Shown: one piece after another, positions 1-7,016 of the stretch
Position numbering within the stretch: position 1 is the first letter of the stretch
Layout: each line of letters opens with the position of its first letter
NCBI GenBank assembly: GCA_031254265.1
Contig: JAIRUV010000044.1
Coordinates: 1 to 12,070 of the forward strand
Direction of reading: 5' to 3'
Source: Candidatus Methanoplasma sp.
GTDB lineage: Archaea > Thermoplasmatota > Thermoplasmata > Methanomassiliicoccales > Methanomethylophilaceae
Length of the DNA: 12,070 bases
Program-made: the position numbers and the translations under genes
The notes under the pieces: model-generated
Databases searched by the model: none
What the model was told of the DNA's origin: nothing
Seen by the model: only the letters and a program-made list of their open reading frames with translations

Positions 1-266
1 TCGATCGTCTCTTTTATGGTCATCCCCCTCGGTATGTTCCTGTCGATCCCGTACGCAAGTATATGGCCGTCCTTGGATGACACTTCCGTTCCGGGTATGA
101 CGATCACCTTCCCATTATCCTTGGCAAGGCCGTAGGCCTCAAATGAATTGTGATCGGTGATCGCGATGCATCCCAGCCCTTTCCTCTCCGCCTCTGCTAT
201 TATCTCCTCTACAGTGGATTTTCCGTCATTGGAGAAGTTCGAGTGGATGTGAAGGTCTGCCTTCAT
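1..266 (-). CDS. PHP-domain metal-dependent phosphoesterase, N-terminal part (gene runs off the left edge)
   Basis: The first 88 residues of a PHP (polymerase and histidinol phosphatase) domain protein are visible; the rest lies beyond position 1. The start ATG (266-264) overlaps the MetRS stop in an ATGA, which fixes the start and suggests translational coupling. The metal-site signatures are present: ADLHIHSNFS gives the HxH motif (H6, H8), AITDHNS gives D38-H39, PGTEVSS gives E61, and GHILAYG gives H68. In this superfamily these residues bind two or three metal ions and hydrolyse phosphoesters. The closest known architecture is the small stand-alone PHP family (TrpH/YciV-like, nucleotide or oligoribonucleotide phosphatases), but the substrate cannot be told from 88 residues. 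A DNA polymerase X or tRNA-processing relative cannot be excluded. Family assignment is secure; exact function is not. Confidence 0.88.
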   Translation of the reverse strand, partial: MKADLHIHSNFSNDGKSTVEEIIAEAERKGLGCIAITDHNSFEAYGLAKDNGKVIVIPGTEVSSKDGHILAYGIDRNIPRGMTIKETI

Positions 267-2482
267 CTGATGCCTGCCCCGTCCGTGATCTCTGAATCCA
301 CTGTTGCTGTGCAGCCCTTTCCGTCGCTGAGGGAGACAATCTTATCATTCTCTATGACAAGAACGGCGCGCTCCGGTGCGCCTGCAGGAAGGTCTACCTT
401 CGCCGAGTTGAACAGGGCTTTTCCTTCCGACACCCTGGAGACTATCATCCTGACATTCTGGAAGTCCTTGAGTTCTATCTCCGCCGGCGTACCGCCCAGT
501 CCGGAATTCATCCTGGTCCCGGCGGGAACATCCTTGGAGGGCCTCACAACAAGCACGGACGTCCCTCCAAGCGTTTCGTCGTCGGCTGCCAGCAGCATCC
601 CGTTGGACACCTGCCCTCTGAGTTTCGCGGGTTTGAGGTTGGAAACGACAATTATGCTCTTTCCTGTCAGCTGCTCTTTGGAATAGTGCGCTCTCAATCC
701 TGCAACGATCTGTCTGGGTGCTCCTTCGCCTATATCCACTTTCAGGATGAACAGCTTCTCTGCGTCCGGGTGGTCCTCTGCGCTTATCACCCTGCCGGCG
801 CGGAGATCGAGTTTCCTGAAGTTTGTGAATGCGGTGCCCTCTTCATTCTCATCGACCGGGGTCTCGACCTTCTTATAGACGGGGACAGGCTCCTTCATGG
901 GCCTTCCCTCAGGAAGTTTCGATGTCACGGCGTTCAGACCGGCCTTCTCTAAGCTTTCGGTGAACCCTAGGTACTCCCATATCTTCTCGGAAGAATGAGG
1001 CATGAAGGGCCATGCCATAACTGCAAGGGCCTTCGTGATCATCAGGTTGTTGTTCATCACCCTGCCGCATTGTCCTTTGTCCTCCTTCACCAAAGTCCAC
1101 GGCTTCACCGAATCGAAGTATCTGTTGCCGAAGCGGGAAAGCTCCATGACCACCTTTATCCCCTTCTTGAAGTCGCATGCGGAAAGGCACTCTTCATATT
1201 CTTTCAATGTGGAGGATATCGCATCCATCACCTCCTTCAAGCCTTCTTCGGTATCGGCGGGGGGTATCGCACCGAAATTCTTGTGAGTGAAACTGAGGCA
1301 CCTGTGGTAATAGTTGCCGAGTGCGGACACCAGCTCGTTGTTCACCTTTGTCCGGAAATCGCTCCATGTGAAATCCGCATCGTGTGTATCCGGCATGTTC
1401 ACCGAAAGGTAGTACCTCACTGCATCAGCATCGTACTCGGAGAGAACAGACGGTATGTCTATGGCGCCGCCGCGGCTCTTTGACAGCTTCTCGCCTTTGA
1501 ATGTGAGGTATTCGTTGGCTGGTATGTCATAAGGAAGATTCAGCTTGCCGACACCCAAGAGCATTGCGGGCCAGACTATCGAGTGGTAAGGGATGTTGTC
1601 CTTACCTATGAAATAGTAGTGTTTTGTTCCGGGGTCCCTCCAGTACTCTTTCCAGTACTCCGGCTTCCCTATCTTTTTGGAATACTCTATCGATGTGCTC
1701 AGGTAGCCTATCAGCGCCTCGAACCATACGTAGATCACTTTATCCTCCCAGCCCGGTATCGGCACCGGCACTCCCCATGACATGTCCCTCGTGACCGCAG
1801 TGTCTATCAGCCCTTCCTTCAGCCAGTTCATGGTGTAGGATTTGACGTTTGACCTCCAGTGGTCCATGCCGCCGATATATTCCTCCAGCTGTCTGCTGAA
1901 CATGCTCAGCTTAAGGAAGAAATGGTTCGACGGCCTGACTTCCGGACTCTTGCCGCAGTGTATGCATCTGGCATCTATCAGATCGCCCGGCTCGAATGTT
2001 GTGCCGCATGTCTCGCACTGGTCGCTCCTTACGTCCTTCGCCCCGCATTTCAGACATGTTCCTTCCACGTACCTGTCCGGGAGGAACTTCTGACACTGCG
2101 GGCAGTAATATTGATCTGTCTCCTTCTCATAGAGGTACCCTTTGTTGAGAAGGTCGTTGAATATCTTATGCACCACTTCTATGTGGTTCGCTCCGTGCGT
2201 CTTGCTGAAGAGCGAGTATTCTATGCCCATATCCTCTATCGCTTTCTTATTGATATGGTGGTATCTGTCGGCCACTTTGGCCGGAGTGGATCCCTCTTTC
2301 TCGGCTGTTACGGTTATGGGTGTTCCGTGCTGGTCCGACCCCCCGACTACAAGGACCTCGTTCCCTTTGAGGCGGTTGTACCTGCCGAATATATCGGGCG
2401 GAAGGAGAGAACCGGCTACATGACCGAGGTGTATTGGGCCGTTAGCATAGGGCCAAGCGATGTTTATACAGATTTTTTGCAT
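263..2482 (-). CDS. metG: Methionyl-tRNA synthetase with fused C-terminal tRNA-binding domain
   Basis: A class I aminoacyl-tRNA synthetase of 739 residues that attaches methionine to initiator and elongator tRNA(Met) in the cytoplasm. It has the HIGH-type motif HLGH (18-21) inside PYANGPIHLGH, GSDQHGTP (48-55), the signature GKDNIPYHSIVWP (about 293-305) and KLSKS (332-336, KMSKS motif). Four zinc knuckles supply eight cysteines (C127/C130, C143/C146, C156/C159, C173/C176), the two-zinc form typical of archaeal MetRS. The helical anticodon-binding domain spans about 380-520. A Trbp111/EMAPII-type OB fold (about 553-650: FRKLDLRAGRV, HPDAEKL, SNGMLLAA) follows. After it comes an extra tail of about 80 residues that may be a degraded second OB-like domain. 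The start at 2482 agrees with the usual N-terminus. It is co-directional with MATE (48 bp upstream) and overlaps PHP by 4 bp. Confidence 0.97.
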   Translation of the reverse strand: MQKICINIAWPYANGPIHLGHVAGSLLPPDIFGRYNRLKGNEVLVVGGSDQHGTPITVTAEKEGSTPAKVADRYHHINKKAIEDMGIEYSLFSKTHGANHIEVVHKIFNDLLNKGYLYEKETDQYYCPQCQKFLPDRYVEGTCLKCGAKDVRSDQCETCGTTFEPGDLIDARCIHCGKSPEVRPSNHFFLKLSMFSRQLEEYIGGMDHWRSNVKSYTMNWLKEGLIDTAVTRDMSWGVPVPIPGWEDKVIYVWFEALIGYLSTSIEYSKKIGKPEYWKEYWRDPGTKHYYFIGKDNIPYHSIVWPAMLLGVGKLNLPYDIPANEYLTFKGEKLSKSRGGAIDIPSVLSEYDADAVRYYLSVNMPDTHDADFTWSDFRTKVNNELVSALGNYYHRCLSFTHKNFGAIPPADTEEGLKEVMDAISSTLKEYEECLSACDFKKGIKVVMELSRFGNRYFDSVKPWTLVKEDKGQCGRVMNNNLMITKALAVMAWPFMPHSSEKIWEYLGFTESLEKAGLNAVTSKLPEGRPMKEPVPVYKKVETPVDENEEGTAFTNFRKLDLRAGRVISAEDHPDAEKLFILKVDIGEGAPRQIVAGLRAHYSKEQLTGKSIIVVSNLKPAKLRGQVSNGMLLAADDETLGGTSVLVVRPSKDVPAGTRMNSGLGGTPAEIELKDFQNVRMIVSRVSEGKALFNSAKVDLPAGAPERAVLVIENDKIVSLSDGKGCTATVDSEITDGAGIR

Positions 2483-2511
2483 TTGAACCTAGATGCCCAT
2501 TGCCGATGACG

Positions 2512-2519
2512 ATAATAAA
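2512..2519 (-). promoter_or_regulatory. Possible TATA box for metG
   Basis: Read on the minus strand, the MATE-metG gap contains TTTATTAT, centred about 33 nt before the MetRS ATG. With the usual archaeal spacing of about 25-27 nt from TATA to start site, transcription would begin roughly 7 nt before the ATG, a very short leader. No convincing Shine-Dalgarno precedes the ATG (only AGGTTCAA), which fits. The purine-rich BRE expected upstream is weak. Read-through from MATE is equally possible. Confidence 0.4.
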
Positions 2520-2530
2520 CATGTTGGATG

Positions 2531-3913
2531 TCATGTGTCAGACTTCCATGACCTGCCGTCCTTCTTTGCCGCATCCTTAAGCACAACATATGCCCAATAG
2601 CCCATCAGCAGGCCTCCGAATATCTCAGTGAACGTCATGGACCACCACAGCGACGTAAGCGTCCCGACTGTGTATGTTGCGAGCACGAACATTATCGCAA
2701 GGACCAGATTCCTTATGAACGACGATGCGAGGGCCACCCTGGAGCGGTTGACGGCCTGCAGCAGGGATGACCCTACAAAGACAAGGGACATTATCGGTAT
2801 GAATATCGAGAAGATGTACAGAAGTACCACCATCTCATCGTGCATATGCTGCATATCCGGGGACTGTGTGAAGACCGACGCTATAGGGTGAGCCAGCAGC
2901 ACCATGATCAATGAGAATGCCGCAAGCAGAAGGATCGACATCTTCACAGAATACCTGTATGCTTTCCTTATCATGTCATACCTCTTCATACCGAACTCAG
3001 CGGAGCAGGCGGACACTATGGCTCCGCCCATGGCCTGTGCCGGTATCATGATGAGGTACACTATCCTCCAGGCCACTGTGTATATTGCCATGGCATCGGT
3101 CGTGCCCACTGCGATGATGCAGAAGTTGAACGTGACGTTGAAGATGTTCATGACCGAGAACTCGAACGACTGCGGAAGGCCCACCGACAATATCTCTTTC
3201 TGATGCGTCCTGTTGAATCTTATGTTCTCTCTCTTGAATTTGATGAACATGTTCTTCTTCACCAGGTACCAATACAGCCCGGCTATGATGGATAACGCGA
3301 AGGCGACCACCGATGCCCATGCCGCGCCTGCGACCCCCATATCCAGCGTATAGATGAATATCGGGTCCAATATCAGATTCGCTATCGCTCCCAGCACCTG
3401 TATGTACATCGATTTCCTTATTGCGCCTTCTCCCCTCAGGATGCCTGACATCACCCCGCTCAACAGTATGAAGGCAGTGGCAAGATACAGCGGAACGGCA
3501 TATTCCGTGGAGGTGTTGATGGTCGGTCCCGCACCGATCAACATCAGCAGAGGCTCCGCCGTCAGGATGAGCAGCGGCGTTGCCACTGCCGCTATGATAA
3601 GACACAGTATCAGGGATTGCACAGCTATCCCATTCGCATCCTCCGTCCGGCCCATCCCGATCTTCCTTGCTATGGCGGCGGATGTACCGATACCCAGGCC
3701 CGCCCCTATGCCTACTATGACCGCATATATCGGGAAGACCAGGCCCAGTGCGGCCATGGCATCAGCACCGAGGTTTGTGACCCAGAAGCTGTCGACGAGG
3801 TTGTTGCTCTGTTGCGCCAGAAGAGCTACTGCGATGGGTATCGAGAAAGCCGCTATGGCTTTCTTAGGGTCGCCCAACATGATCTCGACACCTTTTGTCG
3901 CAGTCTGTTCCAT
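2531..3913 (-). CDS. MATE-family multidrug/cation antiporter
   Basis: A 460-residue membrane protein of the multidrug and toxic compound extrusion family, with about 12 hydrophobic helices in two pseudo-symmetric halves; it would export drugs or metabolites in exchange for H+ or Na+. Family marks are IPIAVALLAQQSNNLVDSFW in helix 1 (D41), LRGEGAIRKSMYIQ (159-172) and ANLILDPIFIY (178-188, with N180 and D183). From memory, D41, N180 and D183 match the functional Asp/Asn/Asp set of the Pyrococcus furiosus MATE. The C-terminal half carries the matching SSLLQAVNRSRVA. The frame is open upstream to a GTG at 4033, but those 40 codons use TTA, CAA and AAA unlike the rest of the gene and do not look like MATE. 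I therefore start at 3913, which gives a normal family length. Substrate is unknown. Confidence 0.93.
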   Translation of the reverse strand: MEQTATKGVEIMLGDPKKAIAAFSIPIAVALLAQQSNNLVDSFWVTNLGADAMAALGLVFPIYAVIVGIGAGLGIGTSAAIARKIGMGRTEDANGIAVQSLILCLIIAAVATPLLILTAEPLLMLIGAGPTINTSTEYAVPLYLATAFILLSGVMSGILRGEGAIRKSMYIQVLGAIANLILDPIFIYTLDMGVAGAAWASVVAFALSIIAGLYWYLVKKNMFIKFKRENIRFNRTHQKEILSVGLPQSFEFSVMNIFNVTFNFCIIAVGTTDAMAIYTVAWRIVYLIMIPAQAMGGAIVSACSAEFGMKRYDMIRKAYRYSVKMSILLLAAFSLIMVLLAHPIASVFTQSPDMQHMHDEMVVLLYIFSIFIPIMSLVFVGSSLLQAVNRSRVALASSFIRNLVLAIMFVLATYTVGTLTSLWWSMTFTEIFGGLLMGYWAYVVLKDAAKKDGRSWKSDT

Positions 3914-4032
3914 ATTATGTAATGAGCCTTCGCCATTATGAACTGTTTGTGGGGATGGCTCTTTTTCTAATGAGATTCTCTCAACACCGTCGATAGAATT
4001 GAATTGGCCTGTCGACACACGCATCATGAGCA

Positions 4033-4055
4033 CGGATATGACATCTAGATATCCG
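4033..4055. promoter_or_regulatory. Inverted repeat CGGATAT-N9-ATATCCG, possible operator
   Basis: A perfect 7-bp inverted repeat (4033-4039 and 4049-4055, 9-nt spacer) lies in the divergent MATE/ABCE1 region. Half-site centres are 16 bp apart, about one and a half helical turns. The site sits just downstream of a possible MATE transcription start, where a dimeric repressor could act. A 7-bp match of this sort can arise by chance in about 190 bp, so the operator role is a suggestion. No regulator gene is adjacent. Confidence 0.3.
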
Positions 4056-4065
4056 CGAACAGCCT

Positions 4066-4078
4066 AAAGATTAAATCA
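4066..4078 (+). promoter_or_regulatory. BRE/TATA-like element for ABCE1
   Basis: Purine-rich AAAGA (4066-4070) is followed by TTAAATCA (4071-4078), a BRE plus TATA arrangement. Its centre lies about 26 nt before the ABCE1 ATG, so the predicted start site nearly coincides with the start codon (leaderless mRNA). The AGGAG at 4094-4098 is only 1 nt from the ATG, too close to act as a Shine-Dalgarno. Confidence 0.45.
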
Positions 4079-4084
4079 AACCTC

Positions 4085-4092
4085 ATAATAAA
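4085..4092 (-). promoter_or_regulatory. Possible TATA box for the MATE gene
   Basis: The minus strand reads GTTTATTATGAGG here. The 9-mer GTTTATTAT is the same as the one in front of metG. A start site about 26 nt downstream would fall near 4061, leaving a leader of about 150 nt to the preferred MATE ATG (3913). The long leader is awkward and lowers confidence; a second weak element (TTCATAAT near 3936-3943) would instead give a leaderless transcript. Confidence 0.3.
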
Positions 4093-4099
4093 CAGGAGC

Positions 4100-5866
4100 A
4101 TGCGAATAGCCGCGGTGTTGCATGACAGATGTCAGAGCAGGAAATGCAACAAGGAATGCATCAAGTTCTGTCCCCTCGTGAGGACCGGGGTGGAATGCAT
4201 CACACTCACAGAAAAAGGCAAACCCGTGATCTCTGAGGCGCTTTGCCAGGGATGCGGCATATGCATCAATAAGTGTCAGTTCGAGGCAATAAAGATCATC
4301 GGGCTTGCGGACGAGCTCAAAGGGGAGATGGTACACCAATACGGTGAGAACTCCTTCCGCCTGTACAGGCTCCCTATTCCTAAAAAGGGACTCATCACAG
4401 GAATACTCGGGCCCAACGGCATAGGGAAGACGACGGCCATAAAACTGCTGTCTGGAACGGAAGTTCCTAACCTGGGACGGTTTGATAACCCGCCTTCGAA
4501 GGAGGAAGTGCTGGAACACTTCGCCGGCACCGAGTTGTACGATCATCTGAAGAACGTGTACTCCAAGAACATCAGGATCGCCTTGAAACCACAGTATGTC
4601 GATAAGCTTCCCCAGAGCATGAACGGTGTCGTGCGCGACCTTCTGAAAAAAGTGCAGGAAAGGATGTCTGTGGATAAGGCGGCGGAGCTCTTTGAGCTGA
4701 CGGAAGTGCTTGACAGGGAACTGACGAAACTCTCCGGAGGCGAACTCCAGCGGCTGGCGATGGCCGCCACCATGATGAAGGATGCCGATGTATACTTCTT
4801 CGACGAGCCCACCTCTTACCTCGACATCTATCAGAGGGTGAAGATGGCAAGGATCATCAAAGACCTGAGCGCGGACAAGCAGGTCATCGTCATAGAGCAC
4901 GACCTGGCGATCCTTGATTATCTCGCCGATAACGTCAGCATAGTCTATGGTTCGGAGGGAGCATACGGAGTGTTCACACTGGCCAGGCAGGTCAGGACCG
5001 CCATAAACGTCTATCTTGACGGTTATCTTCCTGAAGAGAATATAAGGTTCAGGGACAGGCCGATAGAGTTCGAATCCTCTCCTCCGAGAGGGGATTGGAA
5101 CACCCCGGACCTTGTGGAGTTCGACAATGTGGAGAAGGACCTCGGAGGGTTCAGGCTCACTGTGGGAAAGGGAGCGGTGAAGATCGGGGAATCGGTCGGG
5201 ATAGTGGGGCCGAACGCGACCGGAAAGACAACATTCGTGAAGATGCTTGCGGGAGTTATCGAGCCTGATAAGGGATCCCTCGAAACAGTGCTGAAAGTGT
5301 CGTACAAGCCGCAGTACATCTCTGCGGATGCGGACGGCACCGTCAGGGACCTTCTTTTCTCCAAAGCCTATGAGACGGTCAATTCTGGATTCTTTGAAGG
5401 GGAGGTCCTGGTCCCCCTGGGTGTGAAACACTTGATGGAGAAGGATATCAAGACACTGTCCGGCGGAGAGTTGCAGAGGGTCGCGATAACCCTCTGTCTC
5501 GCCGCAGAGGCCGATATGTATCTGTTCGACGAGCCTTCAGCCTACCTCGATTCCAATCAAAGGATGAACGCCGCAAAAACGATAAGGAGGATGATGGAGA
5601 AGACCGGCAGGAGCGGGATGATCGTCGACCACGACATCTATTTCCTTGATATGGTCTCGGATTCCATGATGGTCTTCGGCGGCGAGCCGGGACACCACGG
5701 TATCGGAGAGGGGCCGTTCGATATGAGAGAAGGAATGAACAAGTTCCTGAAGGCGGTCGACATCACATTCAGACGCGATGCGGATACAAACCGCCCCAGG
5801 ATAAACAAGCCTGATTCCAGGCTCGACAGGGAACAGAAGCAGAAGGGCGAGTACTACTACGCCTGA
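4100..5866 (+). CDS. ABCE1 / RNase L inhibitor-type ribosome-recycling ATPase
   Basis: A soluble twin-ATPase of 588 residues that splits 70S-type archaeal ribosomes into subunits after termination, working with aRF1/Pelota; it has no membrane domain. The N-terminal iron-sulfur domain has C11-x4-C16-x3-C20-x3-C24P and C49-x2-C52-x2-C55-x3-C59 for two [4Fe-4S] clusters. NBD1 has Walker A GPNGIGKTT (104-112), signature LSGGELQR (211-218), Walker B VYFFDEPTSYLD (231-242) and H267. NBD2 has GPNATGKTT (370-378), LSGGELQR (453-460), MYLFDEPSAYLD (473-484) and H511. All ATPase residues look intact. The second cluster motif ends CQ instead of the usual CP. MRIAAVLHDRC matches the family's standard N-terminus, which decides the start. 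It is transcribed away from MATE and alone on this strand. Confidence 0.97.
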   Translation: MRIAAVLHDRCQSRKCNKECIKFCPLVRTGVECITLTEKGKPVISEALCQGCGICINKCQFEAIKIIGLADELKGEMVHQYGENSFRLYRLPIPKKGLITGILGPNGIGKTTAIKLLSGTEVPNLGRFDNPPSKEEVLEHFAGTELYDHLKNVYSKNIRIALKPQYVDKLPQSMNGVVRDLLKKVQERMSVDKAAELFELTEVLDRELTKLSGGELQRLAMAATMMKDADVYFFDEPTSYLDIYQRVKMARIIKDLSADKQVIVIEHDLAILDYLADNVSIVYGSEGAYGVFTLARQVRTAINVYLDGYLPEENIRFRDRPIEFESSPPRGDWNTPDLVEFDNVEKDLGGFRLTVGKGAVKIGESVGIVGPNATGKTTFVKMLAGVIEPDKGSLETVLKVSYKPQYISADADGTVRDLLFSKAYETVNSGFFEGEVLVPLGVKHLMEKDIKTLSGGELQRVAITLCLAAEADMYLFDEPSAYLDSNQRMNAAKTIRRMMEKTGRSGMIVDHDIYFLDMVSDSMMVFGGEPGHHGIGEGPFDMREGMNKFLKAVDITFRRDADTNRPRINKPDSRLDREQKQKGEYYYA

Positions 5867-5946
5867 ACCATTCCTCCAGAATCGGGTCGGGAAATGTCCT
5901 GATCTTGCTAGCAATGCCTGGAGCCAAGAATAACAGGTCGATCGTC
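5867..5946. other. Convergent intergenic gap between ABCE1 and the exchanger gene
   Basis: Eighty bases separate two stop codons facing each other. There is no strong hairpin and no T-tract on either strand. The only symmetric element is the 10-bp palindrome TTGCTAGCAA (5905-5914), plus a weak CTCCAG/CTGGAG pair (5874-5879/5918-5923) with a long loop. I cannot identify a terminator here with confidence. Confidence 0.5.
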
Positions 5947-6936
5947 TCACACTATTCCTTGCGTCAATTCCGGGAATACTGCCATGAGCGCAATGTATAA
6001 CGCATAGATACTCACTAATGCTGCCCCTTCCCACCTTGTGATCCTGTTCCCTGCTCTTATCATCAATAACATCAGGGACGCCATGAGGATCATGACAGGC
6101 AGGTGGAAGATCATTGTGTAATGCGTGACCGGAACGGTCGTGTACATCACTCCCACTCCTAAAGCAAAGAAGCAGTTGAACACTATGCTTCCCACTATGT
6201 TGCTTACTGCCAGCTCATTCTCCTTGCGGTAAGCCGCCATGACGCATATGCAGAGCTCCGGGAGGCATACTCCGATGGCCACCACTATCAGCCCTATCAT
6301 AAGGTCGGAGACGCCGAACATCTCTGCAAGCTCCACCGCGCCGCCGATGAACGCCCTTGCCCCGAAGTATAGGAAAACAAGGCCTGCTACGATGAACACG
6401 GTGCATTTCCACAACGGCGTCTTTGCGCTCTCCTCTATCTCAGATGCCTCTTCGTCATCGCCGCCGGCGACATTCTTCTTCAGTTTGTACGCAAAATAAA
6501 TGAATACGAACAAAGCAGCAACAAGGACTGCGCCCTGTACGAACCCCAGGGAGCCCATCATGGCCATCAGGGAGATTGCAAAGACAGCTGCCAGCATAGC
6601 GGCCGCCTCGAACTTTATGTCTGTGAATCTGCATACGATCGGTGATACAATGGCCGCAAGGCCGATCGCAAGGCCGACATTCGCGATGTTGCTTCCCACG
6701 ATGTTTCCGAGGATGATCTGCGGGTTGCTGCTGCTGACCAGCGATGTTATCGTCTCCGGTGCCGACGAGCCCATCGCCACTATCGTGAGTCCGACCACAA
6801 ACGGTGTCACGCCGAGTCTTATAGCCATCTTCTTGGCGCCGTCCACCATCCACTCTGATCCCAGGTATAGAAGGACTATGCCCAACGGTATCCCCAGGAG
6901 TATCCACGACACGTCTGCTCCATCTAAATGGACCAT
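5947..6936 (-). CDS. CaCA-family (Na+/Ca2+ exchanger-like) membrane antiporter
   Basis: A 329-residue membrane protein with about ten hydrophobic helices in two inverted halves, the layout of CaCA cation/Ca2+ exchangers (NCX_Mj, YrbG). Alpha-1 repeat: GLTIVAMGSSAPETITS (49-65) with E61, then LGNIVGSNIANVG (76-88). Alpha-2 repeat: GLIVVAIGVCLPELCI (215-230) with E227, then VSNIVGSIVFN (244-254). Both catalytic-type glutamates are kept. An acidic cytoplasmic loop (160-169, DDEEASEIEE) joins the halves. In alpha-2 the usual GTS is GVC and the usual GSN is GSI, so ion specificity may differ from a standard Na+/Ca2+ exchanger. The frame is open to 7104, but that extension overlaps the giant gene and is not hydrophobic or family-like; the ATG at 6936 has an AGGA 4 nt upstream. 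It probably has its own promoter, because a hairpin separates it from the upstream gene. Confidence 0.92.
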   Translation of the reverse strand: MVHLDGADVSWILLGIPLGIVLLYLGSEWMVDGAKKMAIRLGVTPFVVGLTIVAMGSSAPETITSLVSSSNPQIILGNIVGSNIANVGLAIGLAAIVSPIVCRFTDIKFEAAAMLAAVFAISLMAMMGSLGFVQGAVLVAALFVFIYFAYKLKKNVAGGDDEEASEIEESAKTPLWKCTVFIVAGLVFLYFGARAFIGGAVELAEMFGVSDLMIGLIVVAIGVCLPELCICVMAAYRKENELAVSNIVGSIVFNCFFALGVGVMYTTVPVTHYTMIFHLPVMILMASLMLLMIRAGNRITRWEGAALVSIYALYIALMAVFPELTQGIV

Positions 6937-6940
6937 ATAA

Positions 6941-6945
6941 TCCTT
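6941..6945 (-). promoter_or_regulatory. Ribosome binding site AAGGA that decides the exchanger start
   Basis: On the minus strand AAGGA lies 4 nt before the ATG at 6936 and supports this start over the upstream in-frame start at 7104. A TATA-like TTCATTAT (6960-6967) is about 28 nt from the ATG; if it is the promoter, the leader would be too short to include the site, so only one of the two is likely in use. Confidence 0.5.
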
Positions 6946-6977
6946 TTCATGGTGCAAAGATAATGAATGAAAATGGT

Positions 6978-7000
6978 CCTGCGGCCTTGTTGGCCGCAGG
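6978..7000 (-). terminator. GC-rich hairpin after the giant surface-protein gene
   Basis: A perfect 9-bp inverted repeat, CCTGCGGCC (6978-6986) and GGCCGCAGG (6992-7000), with a 5-nt loop, starts 16 nt after the giant gene's stop codon. On the minus strand it is followed by ACCATTTTCATTCATTATC, which is T-rich but lacks a long T-run. It is best read as an intrinsic-type terminator or 3'-end stabiliser of the giant mRNA, separating it from the exchanger gene. Confidence 0.6.
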
Positions 7001-7016
7001 TAATTGGTTTCTAAGA

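Noticed and set aside
4010..4017. Palindrome TGTCGACA in the divergent region
   Set aside because: An 8-bp palindrome is too short to claim as a site without a second copy or conservation.
3914..4033. N-terminal extension of 40 residues on MATE starting from GTG 4033
   Set aside because: Codon use shifts to TTA, CAA and AAA, the residues do not resemble MATE N-termini, and the segment is promoter-like DNA in a divergent region.
4076..5431. 451-codon minus-strand open frame opposite ABCE1
   Set aside because: It is a shadow of ABCE1, whose plus-strand protein is unmistakable; the minus-strand product is rich in His/Arg/Cys and matches no family.
5938..5948. TCGATCGTCTC also present at positions 1-11
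   Set aside because: An 11-bp match is expected by chance in 12 kb; both lie in unrelated contexts and do not look like attachment sites.
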